DNA from: Sphagnum magellanicum
Taxonomy: Eukaryota > Streptophyta > Sphagnopsida > Sphagnales > Sphagnaceae
Assembly: GCA_021904315.1 (NCBI GenBank)
Contig: CM038919.1
Location: 21,307,666-21,371,665 of the forward strand
DNA: 64,000 nucleotides
Reading direction: 5' to 3'
Shown here: in pieces, positions 47,510 through 60,400 of the stretch
Position numbering within the stretch: the stretch's first letter is position 1
Layout of the letters: each line of letters opens with the position of its first letter
Position numbers and translations under genes: made by a program
The notes under the pieces: model-generated
The model's input: only the letters and a program-made list of their open reading frames with translations
The model's database searches: none
Told to the model about the DNA's origin: nothing

Positions 47510-48450
47510 CCAGGGGGTGAAGTAGGTAAGGCCCACCCACCTAGTTAGCTATGAGCTACCTACCTGCCTAAGAGTACTCATAGGCCACTTACCTATCTAC
47601 CTGAAAGCTACCTATAGTCTACTTACCTATCTACCCATGTGTCATTTAGGGATTACCTACAGAGATATATAGGGACTACCTAGATGGCATATAAGGGTTA
47701 CCTTGGGTCTCTTCCTAAATTAAGGGATACCTAGGGATTACTTGTAGGGTTATGTAGGGGGTTATTTAGGGGACTATTTTGAGGGTTGTGTTGGGCTATT
47801 TAGGGGCCATTTAAAGGGCTTTTTAAGGCCCATCATAGGGATTGCTTGAGTTAGGGGAGACCTAGAGAACACTTGTGGGGTTAGCTAGGATTATTTAGAG
47901 GTTATGTAAGAGTTCTTTTGGTGCTACCTACAGACTACCAAGGGACCTTTTTTGGGTTTACTTATGGGGTTATAAAAGGGTTACTTAGGGGGCTATATTG
48001 GAAGTTGTTTTGTGGTCATTTTGGGGGTTATTTTTGGGCTAATTAAAGACTATTAAAAAAACTAGCTATGGACTTCCTAAATTATGGGGATACCTAGGGA
48101 TATCTAGGGGATACTTATAGGGTCACATCTATGTGCTACCTAGGGGGGCCTACTAAAGAGACTACCGAGGGACTTCCTAAATTAAAGCATATCCCTTTGT
48201 TGTACTTATAGGGTTACATAGGGGACTACTTAGGAGCTACTTAGGGGATACTTAAGAATTAATTAAAGATTTACTTTGGTTAGGGTTATCCATATAATAC
48301 AATCTAAAAGGCTATTTAAGAGCTATCTAAGAGGGATGTTCTAAAATCACAAAAGTGCTTACTTAAATTAAGGGATATTTAATTATTATGTACAAGGTTA
48401 TTTAGGTGAAGGGTTACTTAAGGTGTTATATAAAGCTTACCTACACATAT
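47510..48450 (+). repeat. Degenerate ACCT then TAGGGG array
   Basis: The first ~130 bases are CTACCTACCT words. After that GGGTTA(C/T)TTAGGGG, GGGGCTA and GATACCTAGGGAT words recur every 14-20 bases with drift. It sharply ends the less AT-rich gene island. No gene is seen. Confidence 0.75.
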
Positions 48451-48699
48451 ATAAAAGTTACCAAAATCTTAGTCCAAAATCATAATCTAAAACCCTAATT
48501 GTATCCTTGCTCCTAATCCATAAACCCAAAAATAAAAATTAATGCAGATCTAAAATTTTAATTGTCAACCTAATGCAAAAGGTTAATCCATGACCTTTGT
48601 TTTAACCCATAAGCTTTGTCTTATAGGGTTGGATTATATAAATGGAAACACCTCACACATTTTACTTCTTTTCATTTCACTTGTGAAAGTTATTGCCAT

Positions 48700-50503
48700 T
48701 TGGAGATCATGGCTTCATCTTCAAGTTATGGTTTTAAATCTATGAGAGATGGTTTTAGCTCCTCTTCCCCAAGTGATTATGAGATCTTGGAACAATTGTT
48801 TGTGGACATGGATAAGCAAAGGCGATGTGCTTTTGCATGTGCAATTGGTGTGACTAAGTCATTTCACATGTTCAATGCCAATGAATTGGAGGAGGGTGCA
48901 GGTCAATTAATGGACCCATGTGTGGGAGTTTGAAATGTGTTCACTACTATGTGAACAACACTAAGGTTGTTCAAGATGTTAACCAATTTCACATTGGTAG
49001 AATTTGATGAATTAGAGGCGTTAATGTTGCCCACCGTTGTAAGCCATGAACAATCTATAGGTGGGTACCACAACTTAGCTTCAAATTAGAATTTTGATTT
49101 TAAATGTTTAGGTTTGGGGTTTTGGATTATGCGTTTCATTGTAAAGTTTGGATTAAATAATTAAATTAGGATTTTGAATTGTACGTTTAAACTAATGTTT
49201 CAATTTTAGGGTTATGGTTTTAAGGTTTGGATTTAATAGGTTTTGAGTTAAGAATTTATAGTTTTGGTATAGGGTTAAAGTTTTAATTTAGGGTTTGGAT
49301 TATAGTTTTTGTTTTAAAATCGAGATGTGAATTTTAGTTTTAAAGTTTGGGTTAGGTTTTTTGTTTAGGGTCAAGATTAGGGTTTTAATTTTAAACTTTG
49401 AATGGAGTTTTAGTTTTAAGGTTTGGGTTTGTGTTTAGGTCTTTGTTTAGGGTTTGGATTCAAATTTTACTTTTAGACTTTGGATGTGGTTTTAGTCTTA
49501 GGGCTTGGGTTTGGGTTTTAGTTTAAGGTTTGGTTAAAGTTTTAATTTTAGACTTTGGATTAATGGTTAGGGGTTAGTGTTTTAGTTTTAAAGTTTGGGT
49601 TTAGGTTTTAGTTTTAAACTTTGAACTAAGGTTTGGGTTAGGTTTTTAGTTTTAAATTTTTTATTAAGGTTTAAGGTTTTGGAGTTTGGATTAGGGTTTA
49701 GGGGTTAATGGATGGTGGGTGTTTTGTTAATGATCACTACATTTGCATACGGCGTCCTTCAAAATTGAACCCTAAACAATGCCTTCTACAATTCATTTTG
49801 TACATGAAACATGATAATGTTTACATGTATAATGTTTCTTTTATGGAATTAGTCAAAGATTGTAGTTCGTGATGATGCCATTTTCATTACATCTTGCATC
49901 AATGATGCAATTGGAAATGTGATTCAATAGCCCATTTTTCGTAAGAAATTTGTGTTAAACACCACCATACCTAAGTTCCAGGGTTACATTAAGTTGATTA
50001 ATGGAAAACTCATCAAAACCCACAAACTTTGGAATAATGTTACTCAAAACATAATTCAATGGACACAAGAATATAACCTCAATGAACAACATTGTGGTTA
50101 TTGATCATTGAGGTTTATTCATCTACCTAGATTCTGGATATCCAAGATCTTACCATGATGTTGCCATATTGCACTAGTATAACATTAGTTTTTTGTGCAT
50201 GATGATGAGTACTTTGAGTATTTGTTGGTGGACCTTGGCTATTTGGGCAAAAAGATGTTCATCATAAAGAGAATTGGGAGGTGCGAGGTGGCCCTCAATG
50301 CTAACCAAAATGCTAGCAAGGCCTACAACACAATGCATGTTAGGTATAGAGTGCAAATGGTATGGGGGATAAGTGGTTTGAAGAAAAATGGAAACAATCA
50401 ATGAAGATATTTGATTCCACAAAACCAAAATACACATCCTTATTCAAAGCTACACATATATTGACAAACTTTCTACACAAATGCCAAATAGACTTCACAT
50501 TTT
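48700..50503 (+). pseudogene. PIF/Harbinger (HARBI1-type) transposase remnant
   Basis: Nuclear DDE transposase of the PIF/Harbinger superfamily. The N-terminal part reads from about 48709 (MASSSSYGFKSMRDGFSSSS, then EILEQLFVDMDKQRRCAFAC) and continues near 48990-49055 with LVEFDELEALMLPTVVSHEQ. The middle resumes at about 49757 with LNPKQCLLQFILYMKHDN, then PKFQGYIKLINGKLI where the usual I-D-G-T (first catalytic Asp) reads I-N-G-K. GYPRSYHDVAIL follows with the second Asp, then DEYFEYLLVDLGYLGKKMFI and RRCEVALNANQ-like text (CEVALNANQN) with the candidate Glu. The C-terminus continues to a stop at about 50503 after a one-base frameshift in an A-run near 50386. Stops occur elsewhere. It is inactive: frame breaks, a lost Asp and an internal repeat array. 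Confidence 0.85.
49085..49720 (+). repeat. Telomere-like (GGTTTAGG variants) array inside the transposase
   Basis: About 635 bases of GGTTTAGG, GGTTTTAGTTTTA, AGGGTTTGGATT and AGGGTTTAGGGGTTA words, all in TTTAGGG orientation. It separates two parts of the Harbinger transposase that would otherwise be contiguous in the family. It could be an intron that expanded or a later insertion. Confidence 0.8.
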
Positions 50504-50637
50504 AAGTAATAAACAAACATATACACAACTATGCTAACCATGGGTGGGATGGAGATCTCTAGTTCTACAAGTTGAAAATCTCATTAACCTTTTCTTTGAA
50601 CTCCTACTCACATATAATCCAAAATCTTTAGTTACTT

Positions 50638-51650
50638 TCAAGTTATTGATTTAAATTTTGTTTGCCTTGTCAACATAATCTGTATTTGTGCTTGGAATAA
50701 AACATGGCAATATTTTGAGTCCATTTCCATAGTGGATGCCATATGTTCGATGCTTTGTGATTGGTTTTGCAAATAATCCACCTTCATCTTAGCCTTTTTT
50801 AACAAAATGAATGTAAATGGTGAGTCTACTATTACACAAGGCTCGTGTGATGGAGTCTTCAAATCTACATACATAGAAGGAGGACTAGATGCAACTATAG
50901 ATCCAAGACTAGATGGGGTTGATGAATTGGTACTATCAATTAGGATTGTCAACATTTCAAGACATTATGCATGGCATGGCCGTCCATTGATTTCAAGCGT
51001 GTTAACATTTATTCATTTTATGACACAACTTTCTCCAAACCTTATTCATTTGATGTCCCTATTTTCAATCCCCTTAATGTTTCCCACAACCTTTCTTTCA
51101 AGGTTTCCTCCTACAACTCAAAACTTGAATAGTCTTTTTTTGTATCATGCATACACAACCTTCCACATTATGAAAGGAATCAATTATGTTACCTTGGTCT
51201 TATCCTTGCCATATATAGCAAAATGATGATTGTAAGTAGCACACATGGGTATCCAATTGAACAAATTCAACAATTTGTTAGGCTTTTTTCTCCCACTATA
51301 GTGCCTTTGCCACATGAATATGGAAGCAGTTTTCACTACATTGAAAACCTTCCACTCCAACATAATCAAACCCATCCATTCATGAATTTCACACATAAAC
51401 ATCCACACAATTCCATTCTCGGACCTACCACATTATTTATCTATGTGCATATATGTCCCAATTTCATCTCTACCATAGTTTCCTTGTTAGATAAATTCCT
51501 TTTACGTTTTTGGCATATTTCCTCTTTATGTCTACCTTTGCCATATTCCAAACTTTGTCCAAGCACCATAGGTGATCGATTTGATCATGAGGGTATTTGG
51601 GATCAACAAAAACACCATCAAATTTGAATAAAAGATCATCAACAAAATTT
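50638..51650 (-). pseudogene. Decayed minus-strand coding-like region, possible second Harbinger ORF
   Basis: On the minus strand from about 51650 one can read FDGVFVDPKYPHDQIDHLWC followed by LDKVWNMAKVDIKRKYAKNV, then WKVFNVVKTASIFMWQRHYS at about 51355-51300, and at 50955-50638 an open frame of 105 codons rich in Ser/Met/Lys. The pieces are in different frames. Harbinger elements normally carry a second gene for a Myb/SANT-like partner, and this region lies convergent to and immediately after the transposase, which fits. No diagnostic SANT tryptophan pattern was established, so the assignment is tentative. Confidence 0.35.
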
Positions 51651-52560
51651 GCATCAAAAGGTTTTACACTTGTAGTTTACTTTTAAGATGTTGAAACATT
51701 AAAGTGGATAAAATGATCCAAAATTATTAGACTAACAAGAAGACAATCATTTAAACTAATGAAGAAAAACAACAACCTTGCCTCAAATCTAAACAACCAA
51801 ATCCCCATATGTGATCTAGGCTAAGGTGTTGTAATACAAGGGTTTAAATGGGATGAACAAAAATTATTATGTCAACATGATGACAATGATCAAAATTAAT
51901 CAAGAAAAAAAATAAAAGCCTTGGATCAAATATGATCAACAAAATCCACATTTGTGATTTCAATTATGTTCAAGTATAAGGGTTTAAATGGGACAAGGAG
52001 AAATTGCTAGATGGACATGAACTTTGAAGCAATGATCAAAATTAATCAAAAGAAACAACGTTAATAAGATTTGAACAATAGAATTTGCTTCCATGATTTG
52101 GGTTCAAGTGTTGAAATGTTGGGGTTTTACATGGATAGAATCTACAAGATCAACATCAATACAATCATCAAAATGAATAGAAACAACAAGAAGCTTGGAT
52201 CAAATCTAATCAATGGAATTTACAAAGGTGATTTAGGTTAAAGTGTTGAGGTATTAAAAGTGAAGAAAGCAATCAAAATTGATCCAAAAAAAAAAAACCT
52301 TGGATCATATTTGATCAACATAATCCGCATCTTTGATTGGGGTTAACATGTTCAACTATAAAGGTTTAGATGGGATGACTAAGGATTATGAGACCAACAC
52401 TTAAATATTGATGTAAAATGATCAAAAGAAGCAACATATGCCTTGGGCCAAAATTGATCAACCAAATCTTCAATCAACATTTCAATGAAACTGAAGTATT
52501 AGGGTTTGGATGGGGTGAATGGAAACCACCAGAGCAACATGAGACAATCATCAAAACTTG
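51610..52560 (+). repeat. ~140-bp degenerate tandem array, at least six units
   Basis: The phrase TTGGATCAAAT(A/C)TGATCAA followed by AAATCCACAT-like text recurs near 51620, 51779, 51921, 52064, 52193, 52299 and 52443. Spacing is mostly 129-144 bases with one short 106-base unit. Units also share AAGTATAAGGGTTTAAATGGG and AATGATCAAAATTAATC. Short frames through it are repeat translations. Confidence 0.8.
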
Positions 52561-54460
52561 TTTACTTGTCATCAAGATAAAAAAATCATCACCAAAAGCA
52601 TCAAGATGGGTGGTTATAGGATTGGATCAAAAAATAATCCACATGTAATCCAAATGAAATGGCCATTTTTATTAATGATAATGAAATCATGCACTTAAAA
52701 TAGGTAGCAAGATACACTGACATTTTTAGAAATCTAGAAGCAAAAATACATCCTTGTTCCAAATGTAGATGTTTGGAATTTTTCATGTCCCAAAATTATC
52801 AAAACCCTTAACCCCCTTAACCTTCTATTTTTCATTTTCCAAAACCTCATTTCCATCAACCAAGAAAAACTAGTCATCAAACATGGCAAAAAATCTATCT
52901 AAACACCACATTTCAAATTCTATGTAGTTTTTAAAAAAGGATGTATAAAGGTTTTTTTGAGATATCATTTCCCAATAATTGAAATTATTGGTTTTGATAA
53001 TTTCAAGAGCATTCCATGATGTTGTTTTCCTTACAACAATAGACAATTCCTTGCTTACTCCGTGAATGTGCCAAAACATGGAAGGATTGATTAATAGCAA
53101 GTCTAGCAAAATGTGTTCAATAGCCACAAAATTTGGGATATGTGACAAAAGAACACAAAATGCATATGAGATTTTAGTTTGGAGGCTATAATTTGAAAAT
53201 GGAAAACAAAATTTACCAAAAGATTGGGATTTTAGGCTCGGCTTTAATTCAAATTGCTTTGAGGATTATGTTAAAAATTGACCAACCACCAATTGCACTA
53301 GCTCACACATTTTACAACAAAGAATGGAAAAAAACCACACTAAATTCTAATAGTAATAGAGCAACATACAAGGAATTTTTTGGGTGTTTAGGAACCGGCT
53401 TTTGTAATGTTCGGTGGTTTTTTTTTTTGAATTCTTGATCCCCTCTACTTTGGGGGGCCATAACTTTTTATTTTATTCCATTTTTGATGATTTTTAATGC
53501 ACCAAATGTGCCAAACAGGAAGGTTTCAAGTTTTGTTTGGACACTAAAAACAATGGAGCCCTCCCCTTGGAAATGGCCTGCCATGAGCACTTAAACGTTT
53601 GGTCATCAACCATTTTACCTTATATTCCATTATTTTGAACATGAAGGAAATTAGATTTCAAACTTTATATATGGGTAAAATATAGATTCCAAAAACATTG
53701 TTACACAATTATTTTTTTAAATGGTTGAAATTAAACAACCCCAATGAAAGACCCTTTGATGAAAGAGGACTTGAATTGGGTGATAAGTCAAATCTAGTAA
53801 GGTTAGACTAAATGAAAATTGAAACAAGGCCCGAAAATAAGCCCCAAAAGAGGTTTTGAATTAAGAGGGGGGTTGGATGAAGGCTTGAATGATCAAAAAT
53901 CCCTATTATGGGATTTCATGGATGGGATCAAATTGTTCCCCAAATGTCTATTTATTTGGTTAGTAGGCTTTTTTTTTTTTTTTTTAAATTTTTCAAATAT
54001 AAATTTCAGGACCCTTTTTTCCTTTGGATTTTTTTTGGGAGTTCATTGTTTTTTTTCTCATGGGCTCCTTTTGGTTTTTTTTTTTTTTTTTCACTACATT
54101 CACCACCATTTGTTTTTTGGAAATTCCTACTATCCCCTCCAACCTACTTACCACCCTTCCTCCTATAAGCCCATTTACTTCCTTCGTTTTGCTCACCCCT
54201 ATTTTGTGATTGCATTATTCTCCATTGCCAACATTTCATATTTAGTGTAAAGCATGGTTTAAAGTCGCAAAACTTGAGAAAATAGAAGAAAAACAAAAGG
54301 GAGGAGCTTAGAGCGAAGCGTTGTTGGCATAAAGAGTGAAACGATGTTGGCATAAGGGGTGGAGCATTGCGGGCACAAAGAGCGGAGCACTATTGTAAGG
54401 AACTTGGAGCTACAAAGTAAGCTGCTTTCAAAACCTTTTTTTTTCATTACACGATCTTTT
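52561..54460. other. AT-rich DNA with T-runs, no confident gene
   Basis: Long T-runs occur near 53970-53985 and 54079-54091. Frames of 80-143 codons overlap these tracts and are Phe/Ser-rich low complexity. The minus-strand frame at 53148-52870 has no recognised domain. Confidence 0.4.
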
Positions 54461-54464
54461 AGAA

Positions 54465-55540
54465 CCATGACAACGACAAGATGAGCTCGTCATCATCATG
54501 TTTCATTTTTCCAAAACTGCAACCTAAAAAGCTAAAGGTCGTGATGACAAAGAGTTCGACTCCTTGTTGTATTTGTTTTTTTTCGTCACATGTGTTTCCA
54601 AAACCACAACGACAACAAGTTCAACTCATTGTTGTCTTGGTTTTTTTTTCTCCAGAGTTGCAAAGCCTAGGTCATGATGACGAAGAATCCAACTCCTTGT
54701 TGTCTTTGTTTTTTCTCATCGCATTTGCTTTTAGAACCACGACATGATGACAAGCTTACTTCATCAGTGTCATGTTTTTCTTTTTTCAAAGTTGTAGAAA
54801 TGAGGGCCATGATGACAAGGAACTTGGTTTGTTTTCATCTTTTTTTTCATCATGTGTGCTTTTAAAACCATAATGACAATGAACTAAACTTGTCATCATT
54901 GTGGTTCTTTTTTTCCAAAGTTGCAAAGTTAAGGGCCATGATGACGAGGAGTTCGGCTCTTCGTCATCATTTTTGTTCTCATCACGTGTGCTTTCAAAGC
55001 CACGACAAGGAGGAGCTGAGCTTGTTATCATCGTGGTTTTTTATTTCTAGACTTGCAAAGGCGAAGGCCATGATGATGAGGAAATCACCTCCTCATTGTC
55101 TTTATTTTTTGTCGTTGGATGTGCTTCCCAAGCCACAACGATGACGAACTTAACTTGTCATCGTCGTAATTTTTTTTTCTAAAGTGGTAGAGCCTAGGGC
55201 CATGAGGACAAGGAGCTTGGCTTTTTGTCTCCTTTTTTATCATCAGGTGTGCTTCTAAAGCCATGACGACAATGAACTGATTTCGTTGTCATGGTTTTTT
55301 TTTTCCAAAATTGCAGAATTGAAGGCCATGATGAGGAGGAACTTGGCTCCTTGTCATCTTTGTTTTTTCTCATCAGGTGTGTTCCCTAAGCCATGACAAT
55401 AATGATTGAACTTGTCATTGTGGTGGTTTTTTTTTTCCAAAGTTGGAGACTCTAGGGCCACAATGATGACGAATCGAATTCATTGTCGTTATGTTTTTTG
55501 TTTCATTGCATGAGCTTCCAAAGCCATACACTATAGAGTC
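54465..55540 (+). repeat. ~131-bp satellite-like array, eight-plus units
   Basis: The anchor AA(A/G)CCA(C/T)(A/G)A followed by GAC and a GTTG/GTCATCGT-type word recurs near 54470, 54602, 54733, 54866, 54996, 55129, 55257, 55388 and 55520. Spacing is 128-133 bases with little drift. Each unit has a T-run followed by CCAAA(A/G)TTG, GGCCATGATGA(C/G)GA(G/A) and CTCATC-type text, and an internal inverted relation between GACGA(C/G) and GTCATCGTC words. The period is not a multiple of three, so the overlapping short frames are not a repeat protein. Confidence 0.9.
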
Positions 55541-56125
55541 CAAGGCCATGGCAATGGGTTTTTTATATATTTGTTGTTGCTTGTAAAAACACCACCACCA
55601 TCACTCATATTTATTTCTTCAACTGCTACTTCAAAAAAGTGGTGTTTGGCAGTAGGAGGAATTGGTGTGGGTGTTTTATATGTTTTCTAGTTTTGGTAAG
55701 AATTTTTGTTTTATTTTGTTTTGTGGTTTTTGCATCTTTGGTAGAAGCGAACTTGAAAAAAAAAAAGGATTGTTTGAAAAAAAGGAGTAGGCCTTAGCTA
55801 AATTGGTAGATGGCATGGGAGGTGTCATGAGTGAAGTAGGTTTGGAAGGAGGGAAGATGCAAGTGCACATATGAGTGAGTGTTGAAGATAGTGCATTGGC
55901 TTTGTGTAATGTGAATGAAGAGCAAGTGCAAACAAATGTTGAAGTTGATTTGCAAAAAACTATTGAGATGATAATGGAACAAGAAAATGTAACTTTTACT
56001 TCAATGTTACAAGAATATGAACATGTTATAGGACATGTTGAGATTGATGTAGGTGAAATATTTATTTTAACTTACAATCTATTGCCCCACCCATCCTCTC
56101 TATTTAAAAAGATGGGTGGGTTTTT
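55541..56125 (+). pseudogene. Possible coding remnant, function unknown
   Basis: From about 55780 to 56110 the plus strand reads MGGVMSEVGLEGGKMQVHI, a stop, then VSVEDSALALCNVNEEQVQT and MIMEQENVTFTSMLQEYEHV. It is acidic and helical, with composition unlike chance translation of AT-rich DNA. No domain is recognised. It could be a fragment of a transposon-borne gene. Confidence 0.3.
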
Positions 56126-56129
56126 TTTT

Positions 56130-57850
56130 TAGCAAATTTGCAAATGCAATACCTTCATTAATTATAATTCTCAAACTTTTGCCCCACCTTCCTTTTCCAT
56201 GTGAGGTGGGTGGGGCATTTTTTTTTGGTTTACACCTCTAGGCAATACCTTAAAACTTTATAAGTGATATTGTTTTTTTTTAGGGTTAGCTTCATTTTAT
56301 GCAAATTTCAAGATTGGGTTTTAACAATACCCTCATCTTGAATTTCTGTTTGTTTATTGTTTTGTGCAATACCCTCATGGTGTGTTTAATCTTTTATTTT
56401 ATTTATTTTTCTGAGAAAGATCATTCAAATCTTATTAAATAAAAAACTTTAAGTTTTTGTATTCTTGAAATGAGTGTACGTCTTTTAGAGGGAAAAAACA
56501 TAAATATGTACATTGTTGAAGAAATGTAATGAATGAACTTTCATTTATTTTGATTTTCCACAAAACTTGAATTCTAACATTCAATAGTAAATCTTCCTTT
56601 TAATCTTTAATAATTTTGTTCAAGCTTTTCCATAACCTTCTACCATTAATGTGTCCAACTTTGCATTACCTTCATTTACTTGTATTAATATGTATGACAT
56701 TTTGGGATACCTTGAGTGGGGTATTACACAACATAATTGAAGCTTTCTAGACATTAGCAATATCCCTTTGATGGCTTAGGTGAAAATGATTCAAGCCATG
56801 TGATTTTACCTGTAGGTTTTGGTAGGTTTATGCAATGCCTCACTTAATGTATAAAGATATGCGATTGGCCCCAAAACATTTATGGGATATTGAACAAGGG
56901 TTTTGCATTTTAATCCCATCTTTCTAACCATGAATGGTAAGAGTAATGCAATTTAATTCCATCAGTTTGAACATGAGCAATACCCTTTAGATAACTTATG
57001 CAGAAAATGATTTAGCCCATGGTGTTTTACAAAATATCCCAATTAAAGTATTGAGTTTCCTTTAGGTTTTGGTAAGGTTATGTAATACCCCATTTAGTGT
57101 AGAAAGATATTTGATTGACTCCAAAACATTTATGTGATACCGAGCATGGGTAACTTGCACTTTCATTCCATCCTTCTTACCATGAGCAATACCCTTCAAA
57201 TAACTTAGGCGGAAAATGATTTAGCCCAAGGTGTTTTTCATAAGACCCCAATTAGGGTATTGATTTCCCTCTAGGTTTTGGTAATGTTATGCAATACCCC
57301 ACTTAGTGTAGAAAGATACGCGATTGACCCCAAAGCATTTATGTGATACCAAATAAAGGTATTGCATTTGAATCTCCATCTTTCTAGCCATGAATGATAA
57401 GGGTAATGTAATTTAATTCCATCATTTTAGTAATGAACAATACCTCTAGGATAGTTTAGGCAAAAAATGATTTAGTCCATGGTGTTTTACATAATACTTC
57501 AATTAAGGTATTGATTTCCCTTTAGGTTTTTGTAAAGTTATGCAATACCCCATTAATGCTCAAAATATATGTGATTAAACCCAAAGCATTTTTAGGATAC
57601 CTTGAGAAGGGTAATGCAATTTCACTCCATCCTTTTGGTCATGAACAATACCTTTTTAATAACGTAGGCCAAAATGAATCAACACATGGTGTTTTACATA
57701 ATATTTCAATGCGGGTAATGTTATCCATTTAGGTTTTTGTTTAGTTATGTAATATCCTTCATAGTGTCAAACAATAATTGATTGACCCCAAAGCATTTTT
57801 CGATTACCTTAAAAGGGGTATTACATGTTTCTGGATTACATTGTGCGGGG
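56130..57850 (+). repeat. ~230-bp tandem array built on GCAATACC words
   Basis: The marker CCATGGTGTTTTACA and variants recurs near 56792, 57016, 57220, 57475 and 57681, 204-255 bases apart. Between markers are ATTGATTTCC(C/T)TTTAGGTTTT, TTATGCAATACCCCA, GATTGACCCCAAA(A/G)CATTT and GGGTA(T/A)TGCA. The first ~500 bases hold looser GCAATACC(C/T)TCAT repeats. The array lies on the 3' side of MULE copy B. Confidence 0.8.
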
Positions 57851-58129
57851 TATTGTAATTGAATTGGATATTTGCAAGCAAGAAACTTTCATTGTTTTGT
57901 GCATTACTTGGAGTTTTAAATTTTTACATTAGTCACATATAGTTGTGATTAATAATTATTCATTGATGCATGCATTGTAGTTTATTTTCCAATGCAAATT
58001 GTGCATAATTTAATTTGATTTGGTGAAAGGTGTAAAAGGTTAAGTATAAATGAAAATCGAGTCACACATATATTAAGTTTGAATATGGGTACAAGTGTCA
58101 AACCTTTTTTTATTCCCTATTCCTCTTTT

Positions 58130-60400
58130 TGCGGGTATTTAAGTGCTCCATCATTGTTTCATGCCAATCTTTCATCTGGTTGACAAAGTTCCCAAAGCCA
58201 TCATCCACCTAATGAAATACCATTCTTGGGTGCATGGATTTGTTGACTCGAGCCAAACAAAGGTGGTGAATGTTTGATGCAATTCCTTGAAAAAGTGATG
58301 TTTCATGGTCATACAATTCAATGCTTGCACCTACAATACATTCTGCAGTGATTTTGACCATTGTTTCATACAAGCAGGTTAGGGTTTGATCCATGGGGGC
58401 GGATGAACCTTCCAACACATCAACATTGTCCTTGTATATCTTCATCCATGTCCATAAGCCCTTCGATGTTGATAATGCCAACCTCATCAATTAGATCTTA
58501 ATTGTAATATCATTGTTTGACGCACCATCATCCAATTGCAAGTATGTCGGGTCAACAAACATGCATTTCAAACCACCACCATGAGTTCTATAATACATGC
58601 CACAATACTCAATGATATTTTCCGTTGTAAGGTCAGTATAAGTCAATAAAATAACAATTTGATGCTTACAAAAATTGCTTTGTAATGGCCATTCAGAAAT
58701 GCAACTTGCGTATTCGGTGAAAGGGGCATGGATATTGTAAGTAACACTAGGATGGTGTTGGCTTCACACCCATCAAACATTGTCACCATCATTCCCCTCA
58801 AAGGTAGGTGAAATCACATCAATTGTGGAATCTAACTAGCTTTGTCAACATTTGGCACCACAAGACGCACCATGACCTTGTTTTTGTTGAACCTTTGCCT
58901 CTTCATATCGGCTTGGTGCATATATTGTCATGCCATTATCATGGTTAACCTCCACATTAACTAGTCAATGTGGCGCCCCTTCAAACCTTTGGTCTCAAGA
59001 GAGAACCAATGTTTCAGAGCCTTGTGATAACACTCTATGTTATTTTATATTGCACACCTCACCTTTGAATCCTTGATTTTCTCCATGGAGCACAAGTGCC
59101 ATGTTTTCAACACATGCCATGTGCAAAAAAAATTTGAAACAAGATCTCGACCCCACACAATCCTGTCATGGTACACCCAACATTAGTGTGCTTACCATGA
59201 ACAATAAATATGTTATGAAATCCCCATGTTAACATAGTACCAAAACATAAGACAATGTAACAAAACCTAAAAAATCGATGTACAACCTATTGTAATGTTT
59301 AGAGTTTCTATGGGGCATCATTTATAATGAAACATGAGATAACCTAAGCAATTAGCACCTTTGTGCAATGAAAATCAAACCCCATCAATGTGAATAGGTG
59401 GTACTTCACATCATTGGTGCCAAACGTGACATCCATAAAAATAGGCTCGTTGTGACCAAATTGGAGCATGGCTTGAAGCTGCATAGGTGTCTGGATCCCT
59501 ATGTTGAAAAGGACTTGAATCCCATTCACTTCACATGCATCTTAAAAATAAAAGACATCATCAGAATGAACACAAACCCATGACTAAATGGAAAGTGCCG
59601 GGTTTTTGTGCAAGTGCCAAGTGCCCCTCTTGTGCTTCCAATCCAAGTAGGTGATATCTTGGAGTCATAGGAAGGAAATCATCTCACATCATCCATTCTC
59701 CCGCATTCACCTGTGCCCATCAAATTTCTTTGTGCTTGTCATAAATTTGCTTCATGGTGTACCCTAACCCTAATTGGGTCCATATAAACTCTTTCAACTT
59801 GTGAAACATGCGTGAAACATATGTTGACATCTATGATGTGGACCTTGGATCACATGCACCATGAGTAGGATCTTCATCGGCTCGAGTGTTAGTTTGATGG
59901 TAAAAAATGATTTCCACCACATTTGGCCATGTTTAAAGCCTTTTGATGGAGAAGTGGGCCAAACAACCGTGCTTGATAGACCTCATGTGGTTGGGGTCTT
60001 CATGGTGGTCCTCCAACCCATAACCACATTCATATTTGCAAAACATAATTTCCATTAAATCAAATCAAAAGACACAAGAACGACTAACCTTAGAACTTGC
60101 AAAAATGACCAATGGAAAGGGTTTATAGGTTTTGAAACCATACTTAGTATGTTCAAGGTGATTTTTTATTGTTGGTTTTTTTACATTTTCTTGAGGGGAC
60201 AAATTCTTGGAGATGTTCCATTCGACTATAATTTGCATATCCTTTCATTCACCTTGCAAAACCTCAAAGACACAAGCATGGGGGATGTATGTGGTTTCCA
60301 TTACCACCTTGTTTTGGCTTCCATGCCTAAACCCATCTTTCCACACCAAGTTCACATTCGAGAGAGGTGACTTTGCTTGGTTTTAGATCTCAATGGATTG
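58130..60400 (-). pseudogene. Decayed SWIM-finger MULE transposase, copy B
   Basis: A relative of copy A in the same orientation, clearly homologous but well diverged. From high to low coordinates: RHGSQNKVVMETTYIPHACV near 60330-60270, the block at about 59900-59590, the catalytic start at 59529-59344 (FMDVTFGTNDVKYHLFTLMG with the first Asp), CTWHVLKTWHL near 59110, IECYHKALKHWFS near 59020 with the candidate Glu, and the SWIM-like segment CISEWPLQSNFCKHQ near 58710-58665. The C-terminal frame lies at 58490-58209. One zinc ligand of the SWIM finger is replaced by Ser, and stops and shifts interrupt the frame throughout. It is inactive. Confidence 0.85.

Noticed and set aside
53819-54250. 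A 143-codon plus-strand frame rich in Phe
   Set aside because: It crosses two long T-runs that supply most of its residues, and has no domain or splice support.
54481-55144. Overlapping plus-strand frames rich in Ser/Phe/Pro
   Set aside because: They are translations of the ~131-bp tandem array, whose period is not a multiple of three; the frames shift from unit to unit.
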